Of a stretch of 64,000 nt of DNA, positions 1-8,978 are shown in pieces; position 1 is the stretch's first letter; every line of letters starts with the position of its first letter. This stretch comes from Mycobacterium haemophilum DSM 44634. Lineage in GTDB: Bacteria; Actinomycetota; Actinomycetes; Mycobacteriales; Mycobacteriaceae. The stretch covers positions 1,212,607 through 1,276,606 of the forward strand of contig NZ_CP011883.2 of assembly GCF_000340435.2 (NCBI RefSeq). Direction: 5' to 3'. The position numbers and the translations under genes are program-made. The notes beneath the pieces were generated by a model. That model did no database searches. It was not told the DNA's origin and worked only from the letters and a program-made list of their open reading frames with translations.

Positions 1-102
1 CAGCGAGTGGGTGAGCCCGATACCGCCAGGGCGCAACACCCGTTTGCCTAGCCGCGCCAGCAACCAGTGCCCTTGGACGGTGTCGTCGCCGCGATTCGAC
101 AT
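1..102 (-). CDS. 5' end of a gene cut by the window edge, possibly a methyltransferase
   Basis: Only the first 34 codons are inside the window. The reading frame starts at an ATG preceded by AGGAG at good spacing and lies 16 bases after the stop of the upstream DUF2249-like frame, so the two look co-transcribed. The visible peptide contains QGHWLLARLGKRVLRPGG, which resembles the N-terminus of a mycobacterial class I SAM-dependent methyltransferase group. That resemblance is from memory and no SAM motif is visible yet, so the function is tentative. Confidence 0.45.
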   Translation of the reverse strand, partial: MSNRGDDTVQGHWLLARLGKRVLRPGGIGLTHSL

Positions 103-118
103 CGGCGGCTTCTCCTGG

Positions 119-382
119 TCAGACAAGCGGCCGCACCGTGGGGACCCCGGCCGCGTCTGGTCCCATGTCGGTGCCCGCGATATCGGCGGTGTTCGCCAGA
201 ATTCGGGGTAGTGGGTAGCTACCGGCATAGCCGGCCTCGAACTCGTCGTGTACGTGTTCGGAGTCGTGGCTGTTGACCAGCGCAAATGAGCCTTCGATCG
301 GCAGGTCGGCGTAGGTGACAAAGATCGTCGGGCGCTTGTCCGGTTTGCGCAGCTGGGGCACGTCGAGTTCGGTGTCGGCCAT
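119..382 (-). pseudogene. DUF2249/cupin-type protein, internally deleted remnant
   Basis: The 87-residue frame starts with a normal DUF2249-like segment (FALVNSHDSEHVHDEFEAGY at about residues 33-52). The usual continuation (a W-x-Y-L...P-x-W-R-V type segment) is absent. The frame instead jumps to LPRILANTADIAGTD, which looks like the start of the cupin-like half seen in longer mycobacterial DUF2249 proteins, and then stops. This suggests an in-frame internal deletion plus loss of the C-terminal domain. It could alternatively be a naturally short protein. It is transcribed divergently from the ferredoxin gene and shares a promoter region with it. Confidence 0.4.
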
Positions 383-406
383 AGGGTTTCACGCCTCCCG
401 GAATTG

Positions 407-427
407 TTACAACAACACTTGTGCAAA
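407..427. promoter_or_regulatory. operator-like motif, copy 1
   Basis: A 21-base element contains the interrupted dyad ACAAC-N4-CTTGT followed by GCAAA. It lies 25 bases upstream of the minus-strand DUF2249-like frame and matches a second element at 510-530 at 16 of 21 positions. Copies of one motif in a divergent promoter suggest binding of a shared regulator, with the neighbouring regulator at 891-1562 as the obvious candidate (inference). Confidence 0.5.
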
Positions 428-509
428 CCCTACCGGATCGGCGGGTGATAGGGAAGCGGCAGGGCGGTGAGTTCGTTGTCGGGCAACGGATCTCACACCG
501 CTCTAGTTT

Positions 510-530
510 TTACAAGCAAGCTTGTGTAAA
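510..530. promoter_or_regulatory. operator-like motif, copy 2
   Basis: The interrupted palindrome ACAAG-caag-CTTGT (512-525) is followed by GTAAA and ends 10 bases before the ferredoxin GTG start. It has the same N4 spacing and the same right half as the copy at 407-427. Its position over the likely transcription start suggests repression of the ferredoxin-regulator pair. Confidence 0.5.
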
Positions 531-540
531 CTCATACGCC

Positions 541-894
541 GTGACGTACGTGATCGGGAAACCATGCGTTGATGTGCTGGACCGGGCTTGCGTGGAGGAG
601 TGCCCGGTCGACTGCATCTACGAGGGCGGTCGGTCGCTCTACATCCATCCCGACGAATGTGTGGACTGTGGGGCGTGCGAGCCGGTCTGCCCGGTTGAGG
701 CAATCTACTACGAAGACGATCTACCCGAGGACCTGCAGCCGTACCTGGCCGATAACGAGGCGTTTTTTGCCCAGAGGCTGCCGGGCCGCGACGAGCCGCT
801 TGGCTCACCCGGCGGGGCCGCCAAGATCGGCCCGCTCGGCGTCGACACGCCGCTGGTAGCCAGCCTGCCCAAGCAGGACGCGCAGGGGGCGTGA
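541..894 (+). CDS. fdxA: FdxA-type seven-iron ferredoxin
   Basis: The 117-residue protein begins at GTG (MTYVIGKPC) and is a small soluble electron carrier. Cys9, Cys17 and Cys21 (C-x7-C-x3-CP) with Cys50 fit the 3Fe-4S site, and C40-x2-C43-x2-C46 plus Cys25 fit the 4Fe-4S site. The C-terminus has the mycobacterial GSPGGAA...GVDTPLVA tail known from Mtb FdxA (Rv2007c). It ends in a GTGA overlap with the downstream regulator gene, so the two are probably translationally coupled. Its closeness to the Hyc-like complex suggests a possible redox partner, which is inference. Confidence 0.9.
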   Translation: MTYVIGKPCVDVLDRACVEECPVDCIYEGGRSLYIHPDECVDCGACEPVCPVEAIYYEDDLPEDLQPYLADNEAFFAQRLPGRDEPLGSPGGAAKIGPLGVDTPLVASLPKQDAQGA

Positions 895-1562
895 GCGCTA
901 TCGTCAGGTCAGCTGAGGAATCCGCCGGTCGCAGGCGTGACGTGTTGCGGGTGCTGCGGGCGGCGTCCGTGCCGATGAGCATCACCAGCATCGCCGCGGA
1001 GCTGCACCTGCATCCCAACACCGTGCGCTTTCATCTGGGCACGCTGCTCAGCGACGGCCGAGTGGAGCATGTCGAGGCAGACCGCAAACGACCGGGGCGC
1101 CCACCACTGATGTTTCGTGCCATCCGGGAGATGGATCCCAGCGGACCGCGCGACTACCGCTTACTCGCCGAGATTCTCGCGATGAGTCTTGCCGCCGGCC
1201 GCAATTCACATGCCAAGGCGCTGGCCGCCGGCCGTGCCTGGGGGCAGCGGTTGGAATCGCCGACGCGACATGGGAAAAGGATTGGCGCCCACGAATCTAT
1301 CGACCACCTCCTCGGCGTGCTCGACGAACTCGGATTCGCGCCCGAGCGCCGCGAATCCGGCGGGGTGTCGCAGGTTGGTTTGCGGCACTGTCCGTTCCTC
1401 GAACTGGCCAAGACCCGAACCACTGTCGTCTGCCCGATCCACCTGGGGCTCATGCAAGGAGCGCTGGCAAGCTGGAAGGCGCCGGTCGCGGTCGATCGGC
1501 TGGAAGCGTTCGTCGAACCCGATTTGTGTCTGGCCCATCTCACGCTGGTGACGGCCCGCTGA
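891..1562 (+). CDS. helix-turn-helix regulator with C-terminal cysteines (COG2345/SufR-like)
   Basis: The 223-residue protein has a winged helix-turn-helix at about residues 16-78 (MSITSIAAELHLHPNTVRFH, then a wing rich in R/P). In the C-terminal half it carries HCPFLELAK, VVCPIHLGLMQG and DLCLAH. In the COG2345/SufR type such cysteines can hold an Fe-S cluster. The GTG start overlaps the ferredoxin stop codon. A ferredoxin co-transcribed with a possible Fe-S-sensing regulator suggests redox or iron-sulfur feedback, probably through the two motifs at 407-427 and 510-530. Cluster binding is not demonstrated by the sequence. Confidence 0.75.
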   Translation: MSAIVRSAEESAGRRRDVLRVLRAASVPMSITSIAAELHLHPNTVRFHLGTLLSDGRVEHVEADRKRPGRPPLMFRAIREMDPSGPRDYRLLAEILAMSLAAGRNSHAKALAAGRAWGQRLESPTRHGKRIGAHESIDHLLGVLDELGFAPERRESGGVSQVGLRHCPFLELAKTRTTVVCPIHLGLMQGALASWKAPVAVDRLEAFVEPDLCLAHLTLVTAR

Positions 1563-1951
1563 GTGTAGCCCTAGCGGCGTCCCCGAAATTCTCTAGCAAC
1601 CAGCGTCGGATGCACCTGCCGTCGACCACTTCTGGTCGGAGACAATGAACTGGCAGCAACCACGTCGCACATTATCCCGCGTGCGATCGTGGTCAGTATT
1701 CTGGGCAAGGCAACGACCCCCAGCACCGGAGGTGCGAAAAACTTCATTGAGATCGAGTCGAGGACAATCACCAACTGGCGCAGCCGAATAACGGCATTGG
1801 CGGCTAACGTAGCCGAGATCGGCGATGGTGCAAGATCACTTGGGCAACTGATCGGCGTGGCATGTCATTGGGGTGCTAGATACTTGCTCGAAGACCGTGT
1901 AATACTCGAGCATTCGCTTGCGACTTCTGGCGATTCCCACGGCGGGGCGGG
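1563..1951. other. intergenic region, nothing recognised
   Basis: About 390 bases separate the regulator gene from the convergent end of the hyc-like operon. Open frames here have no recognisable family features. No strong hairpin-plus-T terminator was seen. Confidence 0.5.
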
Positions 1952-3430
1952 TCACAGGTCGTTGCCGGCGTAGGACTGGTTGAAACTTTTGTTGGTCAGT
2001 GGGAAGTCGGGGACGATGGTGTCGGCCATCGCGACGGGCAGCGCGGGCCAGTTGAACCACGACGGGTCGACGATCTTGGCGCGAGTGATGCGGTCCTCCG
2101 CATCGATTTCGACGCGGTGCACAATGGTGCCGCGCCAGCCTTCGGCAATTCCGACGCCACTGCCGGTGGTACGGGTAGACTCCCCTTGCAAGGTGTAATT
2201 GGTTGGGCCGGTGTGTGTTTCGATCAGATGAGTTGCTAACGTGGCTGAGGCGGTGAATTCATCGCGTCGCACTGCGTAGCGGGCTAGCACGTCGCCATCG
2301 GGTGACCCGATCTCGGTGATCGGCAACGCGGTGGTGGGGTGTTCGAGTCGAGCGTCGGTACGGATGCCGCTGGCGCGTGCGATGTATCCGAGACAACCCA
2401 TGGCACGGGCATCATCAGTGCCGAGCACCGAGGTACCAGCGAATCGGTCGAAGACGACATTGTTGGCTAACGTGAGCTCGGCGACTTCGGCCAGGTCGGC
2501 GGCGAGCAAGGCCAGTTGTTGGGGGTCGGGCAGCGTTTGCAGCGTGACGCCGCCGGGGCGGATGGCGCCACGCAGGAGTCGGTGCCCGGTGGTAGCAGCG
2601 TTGAGCCGCAACAGGTGTTCGCGGATCCGTTGGGCGTGGGCGTTGGCCAGGCCAAATCCCACGTCGTTGGCCAGCGCACCCAGATCAGTGGCGTGATTGT
2701 AGAGCCGCTCGAGTTCGACGATTAACGCTCGCAGCCGGTGGACTTGGTCGGGAAGTGTGATGCCCAGTGCGTCTTCGATTGCCAGGCAATGCGCGAGTGC
2801 GTGGCCGGCAGAGGTGTCGCCGCTGATGCGTTCAGCGAGGTCGACCGCGTTGGTGGCGGGGCGGCCGTGAAAGAGTTTCTCGATCCCGCGGTGCACGAAC
2901 CACAGTCGGGCTTTGAGGCGGAGCACGGTTTCGCCGGCGACCGAGAACCGAAAGTGGCCGGGCTCAATGAGCCCCGCGTGCACGGGGCCGACCGGAATTT
3001 CGTAGACCCCTGGTCCTTCGACGGTCAGGAACGGAAATCGCCCGCTGGCAGCGAATTCCGGGGGAGGTCCCGCATTGGTCCGCATGGGATACCAGTGGTT
3101 AGGCCAGTGCGCATGGCGTACCAGGCGCCGCGGTTTGGGGTGGCCGACCAGCGTGATGCCGTACAAGTCGGCCATCTCACGCTCGAACCGGCTAGCCGGA
3201 AACGACAGGTAAGCTAGTGAGCGCAGCGCCGGAGCATCAACAGGAACAACGCATTCCAGCTCAACCCGCTGATCCGGGTAGCCGGCGAGAAACAAGTAGA
3301 CGATCCGCAGCCGGTCGCCGTCGTGGTGGCCGGCCACCAGAGCCAACCGAAAGCCCGCGGCAAGCAGATCCTCTGCTTCATCGGCCAAGCTGTCCTGGGA
3401 TAACCTGTGGCGCAACAAATTCGGTCTCAC
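1952..3430 (-). CDS. hycE: Hyc/Hyf-type large subunit lacking Ni-Fe ligands (Rv0087-like)
   Basis: The 492-residue protein fuses a NuoC-like N-terminal part (SFPASRFEREMADLYGI near residue 90) to a NuoD/hydrogenase-large-subunit part (FVHRGIEKLFHGR). It starts at a GTG overlapping the hycQ stop, and the length fits Mtb Rv0087. Group 4 hydrogenases bind Ni-Fe with CxxC near the start and end of this domain. Here the first site reads ERISGDTSAGH and the last reads DPSWFNW, so all four cysteines are replaced. H2 chemistry is therefore unlikely. A role as a ferredoxin- or quinone-linked ion-pumping module is inference. It is the last gene of the operon. Confidence 0.9.
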   Translation of the reverse strand: MRPNLLRHRLSQDSLADEAEDLLAAGFRLALVAGHHDGDRLRIVYLFLAGYPDQRVELECVVPVDAPALRSLAYLSFPASRFEREMADLYGITLVGHPKPRRLVRHAHWPNHWYPMRTNAGPPPEFAASGRFPFLTVEGPGVYEIPVGPVHAGLIEPGHFRFSVAGETVLRLKARLWFVHRGIEKLFHGRPATNAVDLAERISGDTSAGHALAHCLAIEDALGITLPDQVHRLRALIVELERLYNHATDLGALANDVGFGLANAHAQRIREHLLRLNAATTGHRLLRGAIRPGGVTLQTLPDPQQLALLAADLAEVAELTLANNVVFDRFAGTSVLGTDDARAMGCLGYIARASGIRTDARLEHPTTALPITEIGSPDGDVLARYAVRRDEFTASATLATHLIETHTGPTNYTLQGESTRTTGSGVGIAEGWRGTIVHRVEIDAEDRITRAKIVDPSWFNWPALPVAMADTIVPDFPLTNKSFNQSYAGNDL

Positions 3431-4896
3431 CGCGGCACTCCGATATGGGTGGCGGCGGTGGTGAATATCTCGCTTAGCGGGCCAGCCGCGACGCCCACCA
3501 CGCTGGAGACCAGAATTCCGATCAGCAGGGCCGCGGCCACGCTGGCCGGCACCCGAATCGCCGGCACAGCGGTGGGCGACGTCCCTAGTAGCAGGCTTCC
3601 GCCGTGGTGTGTCAGCGCGGCAGCGGCGATCGCGACCAGCACCAGCGCTACCGCGAGCACCCACGCCAGACGCGCCTCGGCCAGGGCGTGGGCGATGGCT
3701 AACTCGCTGGCGAACATCGCGAACGGAGGCAGGCCCAGCAGCACGATCAGCCCAACCGCGAACGCAACACCGACGAGGCGTGAGCGTTGCAGCACCGCGG
3801 TGATATCGGCGATGGTGGTGCCGTTGTGGCCGGCCTGGATTTGGCCGGCAGCCAGGAACAGTACGGTCTTGCCGACGCCGTGGGCCAGCACGTGCAAGAG
3901 CAGCGCCGCGATCGCCAACGTTGTGCCTGCGGCAGCCGCGATCGCGATCAGGCCCATGTTTTCCATCGACGAATACGCCAGCATCCTTTTCACATCGCGG
4001 GTGACGGTCAACATGCATGCCGCGATCAACAGCGTGACTAAGCCGACCAGAACTAGCCCGGCGCGCAGTAGCGTGGGTCCGGCCGCGGTGTCGACGATCG
4101 GCTTGAGCCGGATCAGCACCGAGAACGCCACCGACAACAGCACCCCACTCATCAGTGCCGAGACCGGTGCCGGCGCTTGGCTGTGGGCGTCGGCGAGCCA
4201 GGTGTGAAACGGGAATAGGCCGGCCTTGGCGCCGTATCCAATCAACAGCAGCCCGCCGGCCAGCCGGACCACCCCGGGATCCAGGCTGGCGGCGTGGGCG
4301 TCGAGCACGTCGAGATCCAACGCCTGGGCGGCCGGTGCGCCGCCGTGGCGGGCAGCGAAGTACAGCAGCACCGTGCCTAAAAATGCCATCGCGATGCCGA
4401 CCGAGCAGATCACCACATATTTCCAGGTCGCTTCCAGCGCTGCGCGGCTGCGGCGGTGCCCAACCAAAAACGCGGTGACGATCGTCGTGGCCTCAATCGC
4501 TACCCAGACAACACCAATGTTGTTGGCACACACGGCTACCACCATGGCGGCCAGAAACGCTGGTATCAGCACCCCGTATAACTGGGCGCCGTGGGTGTCC
4601 GTATGGCCGTGGGCGAGTTCTGTGTTGATGTAACCGATGCCGGCGGCGGTGGCCAGGGTACCGACTATGCCGATGACGATCAGCATGGTGGCAGTCAGTG
4701 CGTCGGCCCGTAGTAGCCCGTCCACCTGCAGATGCGTGGCGGCACCGATCCGCAATCCCACGAACGTCCCGCAGGCCAGCACGGTCGCTGCCGACGCCAG
4801 GATCAGCATCCCGGTGCCGCGGCGCCAGCCGAGGATCAACGTGGTGATCGCGGCCAACACCGGTGCGAGGATCGCGGCCAGCAGCACTGTGGTCAT
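3427..4896 (-). CDS. hycQ: HyfF/NuoN-like proton-translocating membrane subunit (Rv0086-like)
   Basis: The 489-residue integral membrane protein has many predicted helices and the antiporter-family core, including a KAGLFPFHTWLADAHSQAP segment (conserved Lys and His) and KRMLAYSSMENMGLI. Such subunits conduct ions in complex I and group 4 hydrogenases. The start is an ATG forming ATGA with the hycP stop, and 489 residues matches the family. The genes on both sides overlap, so it belongs to one transcription unit. Confidence 0.9.
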   Translation of the reverse strand: MTTVLLAAILAPVLAAITTLILGWRRGTGMLILASAATVLACGTFVGLRIGAATHLQVDGLLRADALTATMLIVIGIVGTLATAAGIGYINTELAHGHTDTHGAQLYGVLIPAFLAAMVVAVCANNIGVVWVAIEATTIVTAFLVGHRRSRAALEATWKYVVICSVGIAMAFLGTVLLYFAARHGGAPAAQALDLDVLDAHAASLDPGVVRLAGGLLLIGYGAKAGLFPFHTWLADAHSQAPAPVSALMSGVLLSVAFSVLIRLKPIVDTAAGPTLLRAGLVLVGLVTLLIAACMLTVTRDVKRMLAYSSMENMGLIAIAAAAGTTLAIAALLLHVLAHGVGKTVLFLAAGQIQAGHNGTTIADITAVLQRSRLVGVAFAVGLIVLLGLPPFAMFASELAIAHALAEARLAWVLAVALVLVAIAAAALTHHGGSLLLGTSPTAVPAIRVPASVAAALLIGILVSSVVGVAAGPLSEIFTTAATHIGVPR

Positions 4897-5558
4897 CAGT
4901 CGTGCAGCTCCGCCAAAGCATCCAATTCTGCCCCACCGAACATGCGCCGCAGCCGGCCCAGCAAAATTCCGATCACGATCACCGCGAATAGCACATCCAA
5001 CGACGCGCCGAGTTCCACGATCAGCGGCACACCAGCAGTCAGCAGGAAAGCGACGGCGGCGATCCCGTTGTCCAGCATAAGGAATCCGGCCGCCTGTGAT
5101 ACCGCATGCCGGCGGGTGGCCATCACAAACAGCGCGATCAGCACTACCGCCAGCGCGGCAGGAACCGCATTGGTGGCAGCGGTGGGTTGCAGATTCGTCA
5201 ACGGCTGGCCGATAGCGAACGCGGTCACCGTGAGTGCCGCGGTAATCAGCAATGAACTGGCGGTGTTCACCAGCGGAGTCGCTTCCCGACGCTCGCGTGG
5301 CTCGGCGCCCACGGCGCGGGCCAGCAGCCACGGCAGCACCAGCGCACGCAACACCAGGACCAAGCCGCCCACCCCGAGCAGTGCAACATCGCCGTCATAG
5401 ATCCCCCGCAACATGGGGATAGCGGCTAACGCCACACCTTGGCCGGCTAGCAAGCCCACGATGGCGCGCAGGTCACGCCGCCAGACAACCAGCACCGCAG
5501 CTAGCGTCAACGCCCCAGCAGCGAAGTCGACCAGGACCGCGAATTCCGCATCGGTCAC
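4896..5558 (-). CDS. hycP: HyfE-like membrane subunit (Rv0085-like)
   Basis: The 220-residue hydrophobic protein has about six membrane segments and starts at GTG. It corresponds in length and place to Mtb hycP, the counterpart of E. coli HyfE, a small membrane subunit related to NuoK. The stop overlaps the hycQ start (ATGA) and 7 bases separate it from hycD. It is a structural part of the membrane arm and has no visible cofactor motif. Confidence 0.85.
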   Translation of the reverse strand: MTDAEFAVLVDFAAGALTLAAVLVVWRRDLRAIVGLLAGQGVALAAIPMLRGIYDGDVALLGVGGLVLVLRALVLPWLLARAVGAEPRERREATPLVNTASSLLITAALTVTAFAIGQPLTNLQPTAATNAVPAALAVVLIALFVMATRRHAVSQAAGFLMLDNGIAAVAFLLTAGVPLIVELGASLDVLFAVIVIGILLGRLRRMFGGAELDALAELHD

Positions 5559-5565
5559 CGTGCCC

Positions 5566-6525
5566 TCACCTCTGCACCGCCAAGAAGTTGGCGGCGGTCA
5601 CCGCCAGTAGGGCCAACAGAAAGGAACCGGCCAGCAGTTCGGGCACCCGGAACAGCCGCAGCTTGGCGATGAACACTTCGGCGCTGGCCAAGAGTACTGC
5701 CAGCACGGTCACTTTCACCGTGATCGCCGCGACCCCGACAGCGACCTCCAAGGCGGTCGGCTCGGCACCGGCAATGCCCCACGGTACAAACAGATTGGCC
5801 AGCAGGGCTAGTAGCACGGTAAGTCGCATCGCGGCAGCCCACTCAACCAGTGCCAGCCTCGGACCTGCGTACTCCAGCACCATCGCCTCGTGCACCATGG
5901 TCAATTCCAGGTGGGTGATTGGGTTATCGACTGGCAGCCGCCCGGTCTCGGCAATGATCACGATCACCAGCGCGGCGAACGCCAGCACCCCGGCCAGCGA
6001 CATCACCTGGCCAGGATGGTCGATCGTAGAGTCCACCAGCGCACCCAGATTCGCCGATCCAGCCGGGATCGACAACGCGAACACGGCCAGCAGTATGGTC
6101 GGTTCCACCAGCGTGGCGATGGTGATCTCGCGGCTGGCGCCCATGCCGCCGAACGAGGTGCCGGTATCGATGCCGGCCAAGGTTAACGCCACGGTGCCCA
6201 CAAACAACAGTCCGACGACACCGACCAAGTCGGCGCTGGAATCCAGCGGCGAGCCGGTGGCCACCAACGGTGCGATCGCGGCGATCAGCAGCGTAGTCCC
6301 GGCGACGATCGCGGGGGCGGCAGCGAACACCACCGTGGTGCCCTGCGGCGTGATCTGTTGCTTGCCAAGCTGTTTGCGTAGATCCCGCCACGGCTGCAGC
6401 AGCCCGCCGCCGGCCCGGCCTTCCCAACGGGCCCGCACCTGTCGGGTGAGGCCAAGCACCACCGGCGCGCCGACCATCACGGCGCCGATCTGGGCGGCTC
6501 CTGCCGCATACGACATGGTGTTCAT
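5566..6525 (-). CDS. hycD: NuoH/HycD-like membrane subunit (Rv0084-like)
   Basis: The 319-residue protein belongs to the NuoH/HyfC/HycD family that anchors the peripheral arm to the membrane. Family features include [16 protein letters not shown], the acidic loop [11 protein letters not shown] and [19 protein letters not shown], which lines the quinone-chamber side in complex I. The ATG at 6525 overlaps the preceding stop as ATGA. A longer upstream reading exists but has no family support. Confidence 0.9.
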   Translation of the reverse strand: MNTMSYAAGAAQIGAVMVGAPVVLGLTRQVRARWEGRAGGGLLQPWRDLRKQLGKQQITPQGTTVVFAAAPAIVAGTTLLIAAIAPLVATGSPLDSSADLVGVVGLLFVGTVALTLAGIDTGTSFGGMGASREITIATLVEPTILLAVFALSIPAGSANLGALVDSTIDHPGQVMSLAGVLAFAALVIVIIAETGRLPVDNPITHLELTMVHEAMVLEYAGPRLALVEWAAAMRLTVLLALLANLFVPWGIAGAEPTALEVAVGVAAITVKVTVLAVLLASAEVFIAKLRLFRVPELLAGSFLLALLAVTAANFLAVQR

Positions 6526-8498
6526 CGGGCTACCACCAGCACGATCAACACACCTAGCGCGCCGTAGCCGAGGTACAGGTGCACGCTTCCGGTATGAGCC
6601 CACCGCACCCCTCGGGCGGCCAACTGCACTGCCGCCACCACCGGTGGGTAAAGCCATCGCTCGATCGCGTCGCCGATCGCTGAGCGGTAGGTGATCCGGT
6701 CGGCCAGATAGCGCGACTCGGCGGTGTGCGTGACCTCGATGTCGGTGTCAGGGCGCAGCACGTCATCGAAGACCCGCTGCAGCGGTTCAGCGAACGACGT
6801 GGCGGTGTACTGCATGCGTTCGGTGAGATCGTCTGCGCCGCAGGCCCACAACGACAACGTGGCCGCGGCAGGGCGCCGGCGTGAACGCCACCGCGTGAGT
6901 GCCACCGCGGTGAGCGTCGCGCCGATCATCCCGGCGGCGATGACGCCGGGGAAGATTGACCCCGCTACTCCGGGCAGCCGCACCAAGGTGCCGAAATCAG
7001 TGAAGTCGATGGGCTGGGCGGCGGGCAGCGCCGCCAAGGCCCGCCGCAGTGCGGGTGCGACGAGCACCGGAGCGACCGCCAGCAGCACGCAGACGCCCGC
7101 GGCGATCGTCATGCCGACGAGCATGCTGGCCGGTGATTCACGCGCGTCGGCGACCGACGCGCTACGGGCGCGGGCTAAGAACCCGATCCCGAACGCCTTG
7201 ACCATCGCTGCCACGCTCAGACCGGTGGCCAGGGCCACCGCGGCCAGGGCTGCCGGCGTGGTGAGCGCCACCATCGTGTCGTGTCCCGACGTCGCGTGGA
7301 TCAGTGATTGCACCAGTAGCCACTCGCTGACGAAGCCGGCGCCCAGCGGCAGCCCACAGGCGCCCAGCGCGCCAACTCCGAATAGCGTTGTGGTCGCAGG
7401 CATTCGGCGCGCCAGCCCGCCGAGTAGGTCAAGGGCACGCAGCCTGGTCGCGGCTAGCACCGATCCGGCTGCCAGGAATGCCAGGCTCTTAAAGGCTGCG
7501 TGTGCGATCAGGTGCAGCAAAGCTGCAGCTGCCGCGATCGTCGCCGCGGCGTGGGCACCGGAATTCGTGAATAGCGTTGCGGCACCAAGCGCCAGGGTGA
7601 TCAGCCCCATGTTCTCTGTCGTTGAATAGGCCAGCAGCGCTTTGAGGTCGGCGGCCACCGAAGCCTGCAGCGCGCCGTAGAGCGCGGACACGCTGCCGAC
7701 CACCAGCAGCGTGCACCCCCACCAGCGTGGGCCTGGCCCGAGCAGCTGCAGATCGATCCGGGCGATACCGTAGACGCCGAGAGTGACCATCGCGGCACTC
7801 ATCAGCGCCGACACCGGGCTCGGTGCCTCGGGATGAGCGCGCGGCAGCCACGCATGCAGCGGCACCAGTCCCGCCTTGGAACCGAACCCGATCAGCGTCA
7901 GCAGGAATACGGCGCTGCGCGCACCGTCGGAGACCTGCACAAGGTTGGTGAACCGGTCGGTGCCGCCGGCCGCCGACAACACCATCAACGCAATCAGGAT
8001 CGCGATGAACCCCAGCTGAGTCATCACCGCGTACCATAGGCCCGCCGCGCGCACCTGCGGGCGGGTGTGCTCGGCCAGTATCAGGATCAGCGACGTCACC
8101 GCCATCAACTCCCACGCGAGCAAAAACGTTGTCGCCGAACCCGCGGCCGGTACCAGTAGCATCGCCGCCACGAACACCGGCAGTACCGTCAGCGGAACCC
8201 CACCCAGGTGCTCGTGTCGCGCATACCCGATCACATAGCAACCGATCGGTACAGCGACCGCACCGATGAGCGCGATAAAGAATCCGCCCAACGGGGCTAG
8301 CTCGATCTGTATGCCCGATAGCGGAAGCAGCCAGTCGATGTGCACCGCGCGCACTGACCCGAACATGGCCACCAGACCCAGCCCGACGCCGAACGCACCC
8401 ACACTGGTTGTGACCGATCCCGATAAGGCTGAGCTGCAACCGCTGCGGGACAGTATTTTTGGTGCGGACGCCGACGGGGCTGACCGGGTGGTTGTCAT
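6522..8498 (-). CDS. HyfB/NuoL-like proton-translocating membrane subunit (Rv0083-like)
   Basis: The 658-residue polytopic protein is of the NuoL/HyfB type. It carries KAGLVPLHAWLPRAHPEAPSP and LLAYSTTENMGLITLA, with the conserved Lys/His of the proton-antiporter fold, plus a long C-terminal tail with an extra membrane helix. The ATG at 8498 overlaps the small-subunit stop (ATGA). It is the largest ion-translocating subunit of the Hyc-like complex. Confidence 0.9.
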   Translation of the reverse strand: MTTTRSAPSASAPKILSRSGCSSALSGSVTTSVGAFGVGLGLVAMFGSVRAVHIDWLLPLSGIQIELAPLGGFFIALIGAVAVPIGCYVIGYARHEHLGGVPLTVLPVFVAAMLLVPAAGSATTFLLAWELMAVTSLILILAEHTRPQVRAAGLWYAVMTQLGFIAILIALMVLSAAGGTDRFTNLVQVSDGARSAVFLLTLIGFGSKAGLVPLHAWLPRAHPEAPSPVSALMSAAMVTLGVYGIARIDLQLLGPGPRWWGCTLLVVGSVSALYGALQASVAADLKALLAYSTTENMGLITLALGAATLFTNSGAHAAATIAAAAALLHLIAHAAFKSLAFLAAGSVLAATRLRALDLLGGLARRMPATTTLFGVGALGACGLPLGAGFVSEWLLVQSLIHATSGHDTMVALTTPAALAAVALATGLSVAAMVKAFGIGFLARARSASVADARESPASMLVGMTIAAGVCVLLAVAPVLVAPALRRALAALPAAQPIDFTDFGTLVRLPGVAGSIFPGVIAAGMIGATLTAVALTRWRSRRRPAAATLSLWACGADDLTERMQYTATSFAEPLQRVFDDVLRPDTDIEVTHTAESRYLADRITYRSAIGDAIERWLYPPVVAAVQLAARGVRWAHTGSVHLYLGYGALGVLIVLVVAR

Positions 8499-8974
8499 GT
8501 CGCGGTCACCGACCGCAGCGCCGCCACGATCTGGGTGGGGGTCGGCGGACAGCCCGGGATCTCGACATCGACGGGTACCACCTCGCCTACCGCGCCGACC
8601 ACTCCGTAAGCGTCCCTGAACACCCCTCGGTTCAGAGCGCAATCCCCGCACGCGATCACCACCCGCGGGCGTGGCGTCGCCGCAACCGTATTGCGTAGCG
8701 GGTCGGCCATATTGTGTGTCACCACGCCGGTCACCAGCAACGCATCGGCGTGCCGTGGCGAAGCGACCAGCCGTGCCCCGAACCGCTCCGCGTCATATAC
8801 CGGACCGAATGCGCCTGAAATCTCCACTTCACACCCATTGCATGAACCCGCGTCGACATGGCGGATCTGTAGCGAACCCTTTACCCCCGCAACAGGTTCG
8901 GTCGCCGGAGCAGGCGCCGTACCTGCGGGCTCCACGACCCGACCCGCCCGGAGTATCTTGGCGAGCCAACCCAT
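8495..8974 (-). CDS. NuoB/HycG-like Fe-S small subunit (Rv0082-like)
   Basis: The 159-residue protein holds the ligands for a proximal 4Fe-4S cluster: CNGCE, the Cys in VIACGDCAL and PGCPP. In complex I and group 4 hydrogenases this cluster passes electrons to or from the large-subunit site. The ATG (MGWLAK) sits four bases after the ArsR stop. A longer frame starting MPPAPRR would overlap the ArsR gene and is less likely. The cluster site is intact even though the large subunit lacks its metal site, which argues for retained electron transfer. Confidence 0.9.
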   Translation of the reverse strand: MGWLAKILRAGRVVEPAGTAPAPATEPVAGVKGSLQIRHVDAGSCNGCEVEISGAFGPVYDAERFGARLVASPRHADALLVTGVVTHNMADPLRNTVAATPRPRVVIACGDCALNRGVFRDAYGVVGAVGEVVPVDVEIPGCPPTPTQIVAALRSVTAT

Positions 8975-8978
8975 GGTG

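Noticed and set aside
1689..1973. A 94-codon plus-strand frame downstream of the ferredoxin regulator
   Set aside because: No family features, no good ribosome-binding site, and it runs into the end of hycE.
1952..4018. A 688-residue reading of the hycE frame
   Set aside because: The first roughly 196 residues only read through hycQ on the same strand; the GTG at 3430 gives the family length and overlaps the hycQ stop.
1952..8974. Calling the operon a functional [NiFe]-hydrogenase or formate hydrogenlyase
   Set aside because: All four metal-ligand cysteines are absent, and no maturation or formate dehydrogenase gene is present in the window.
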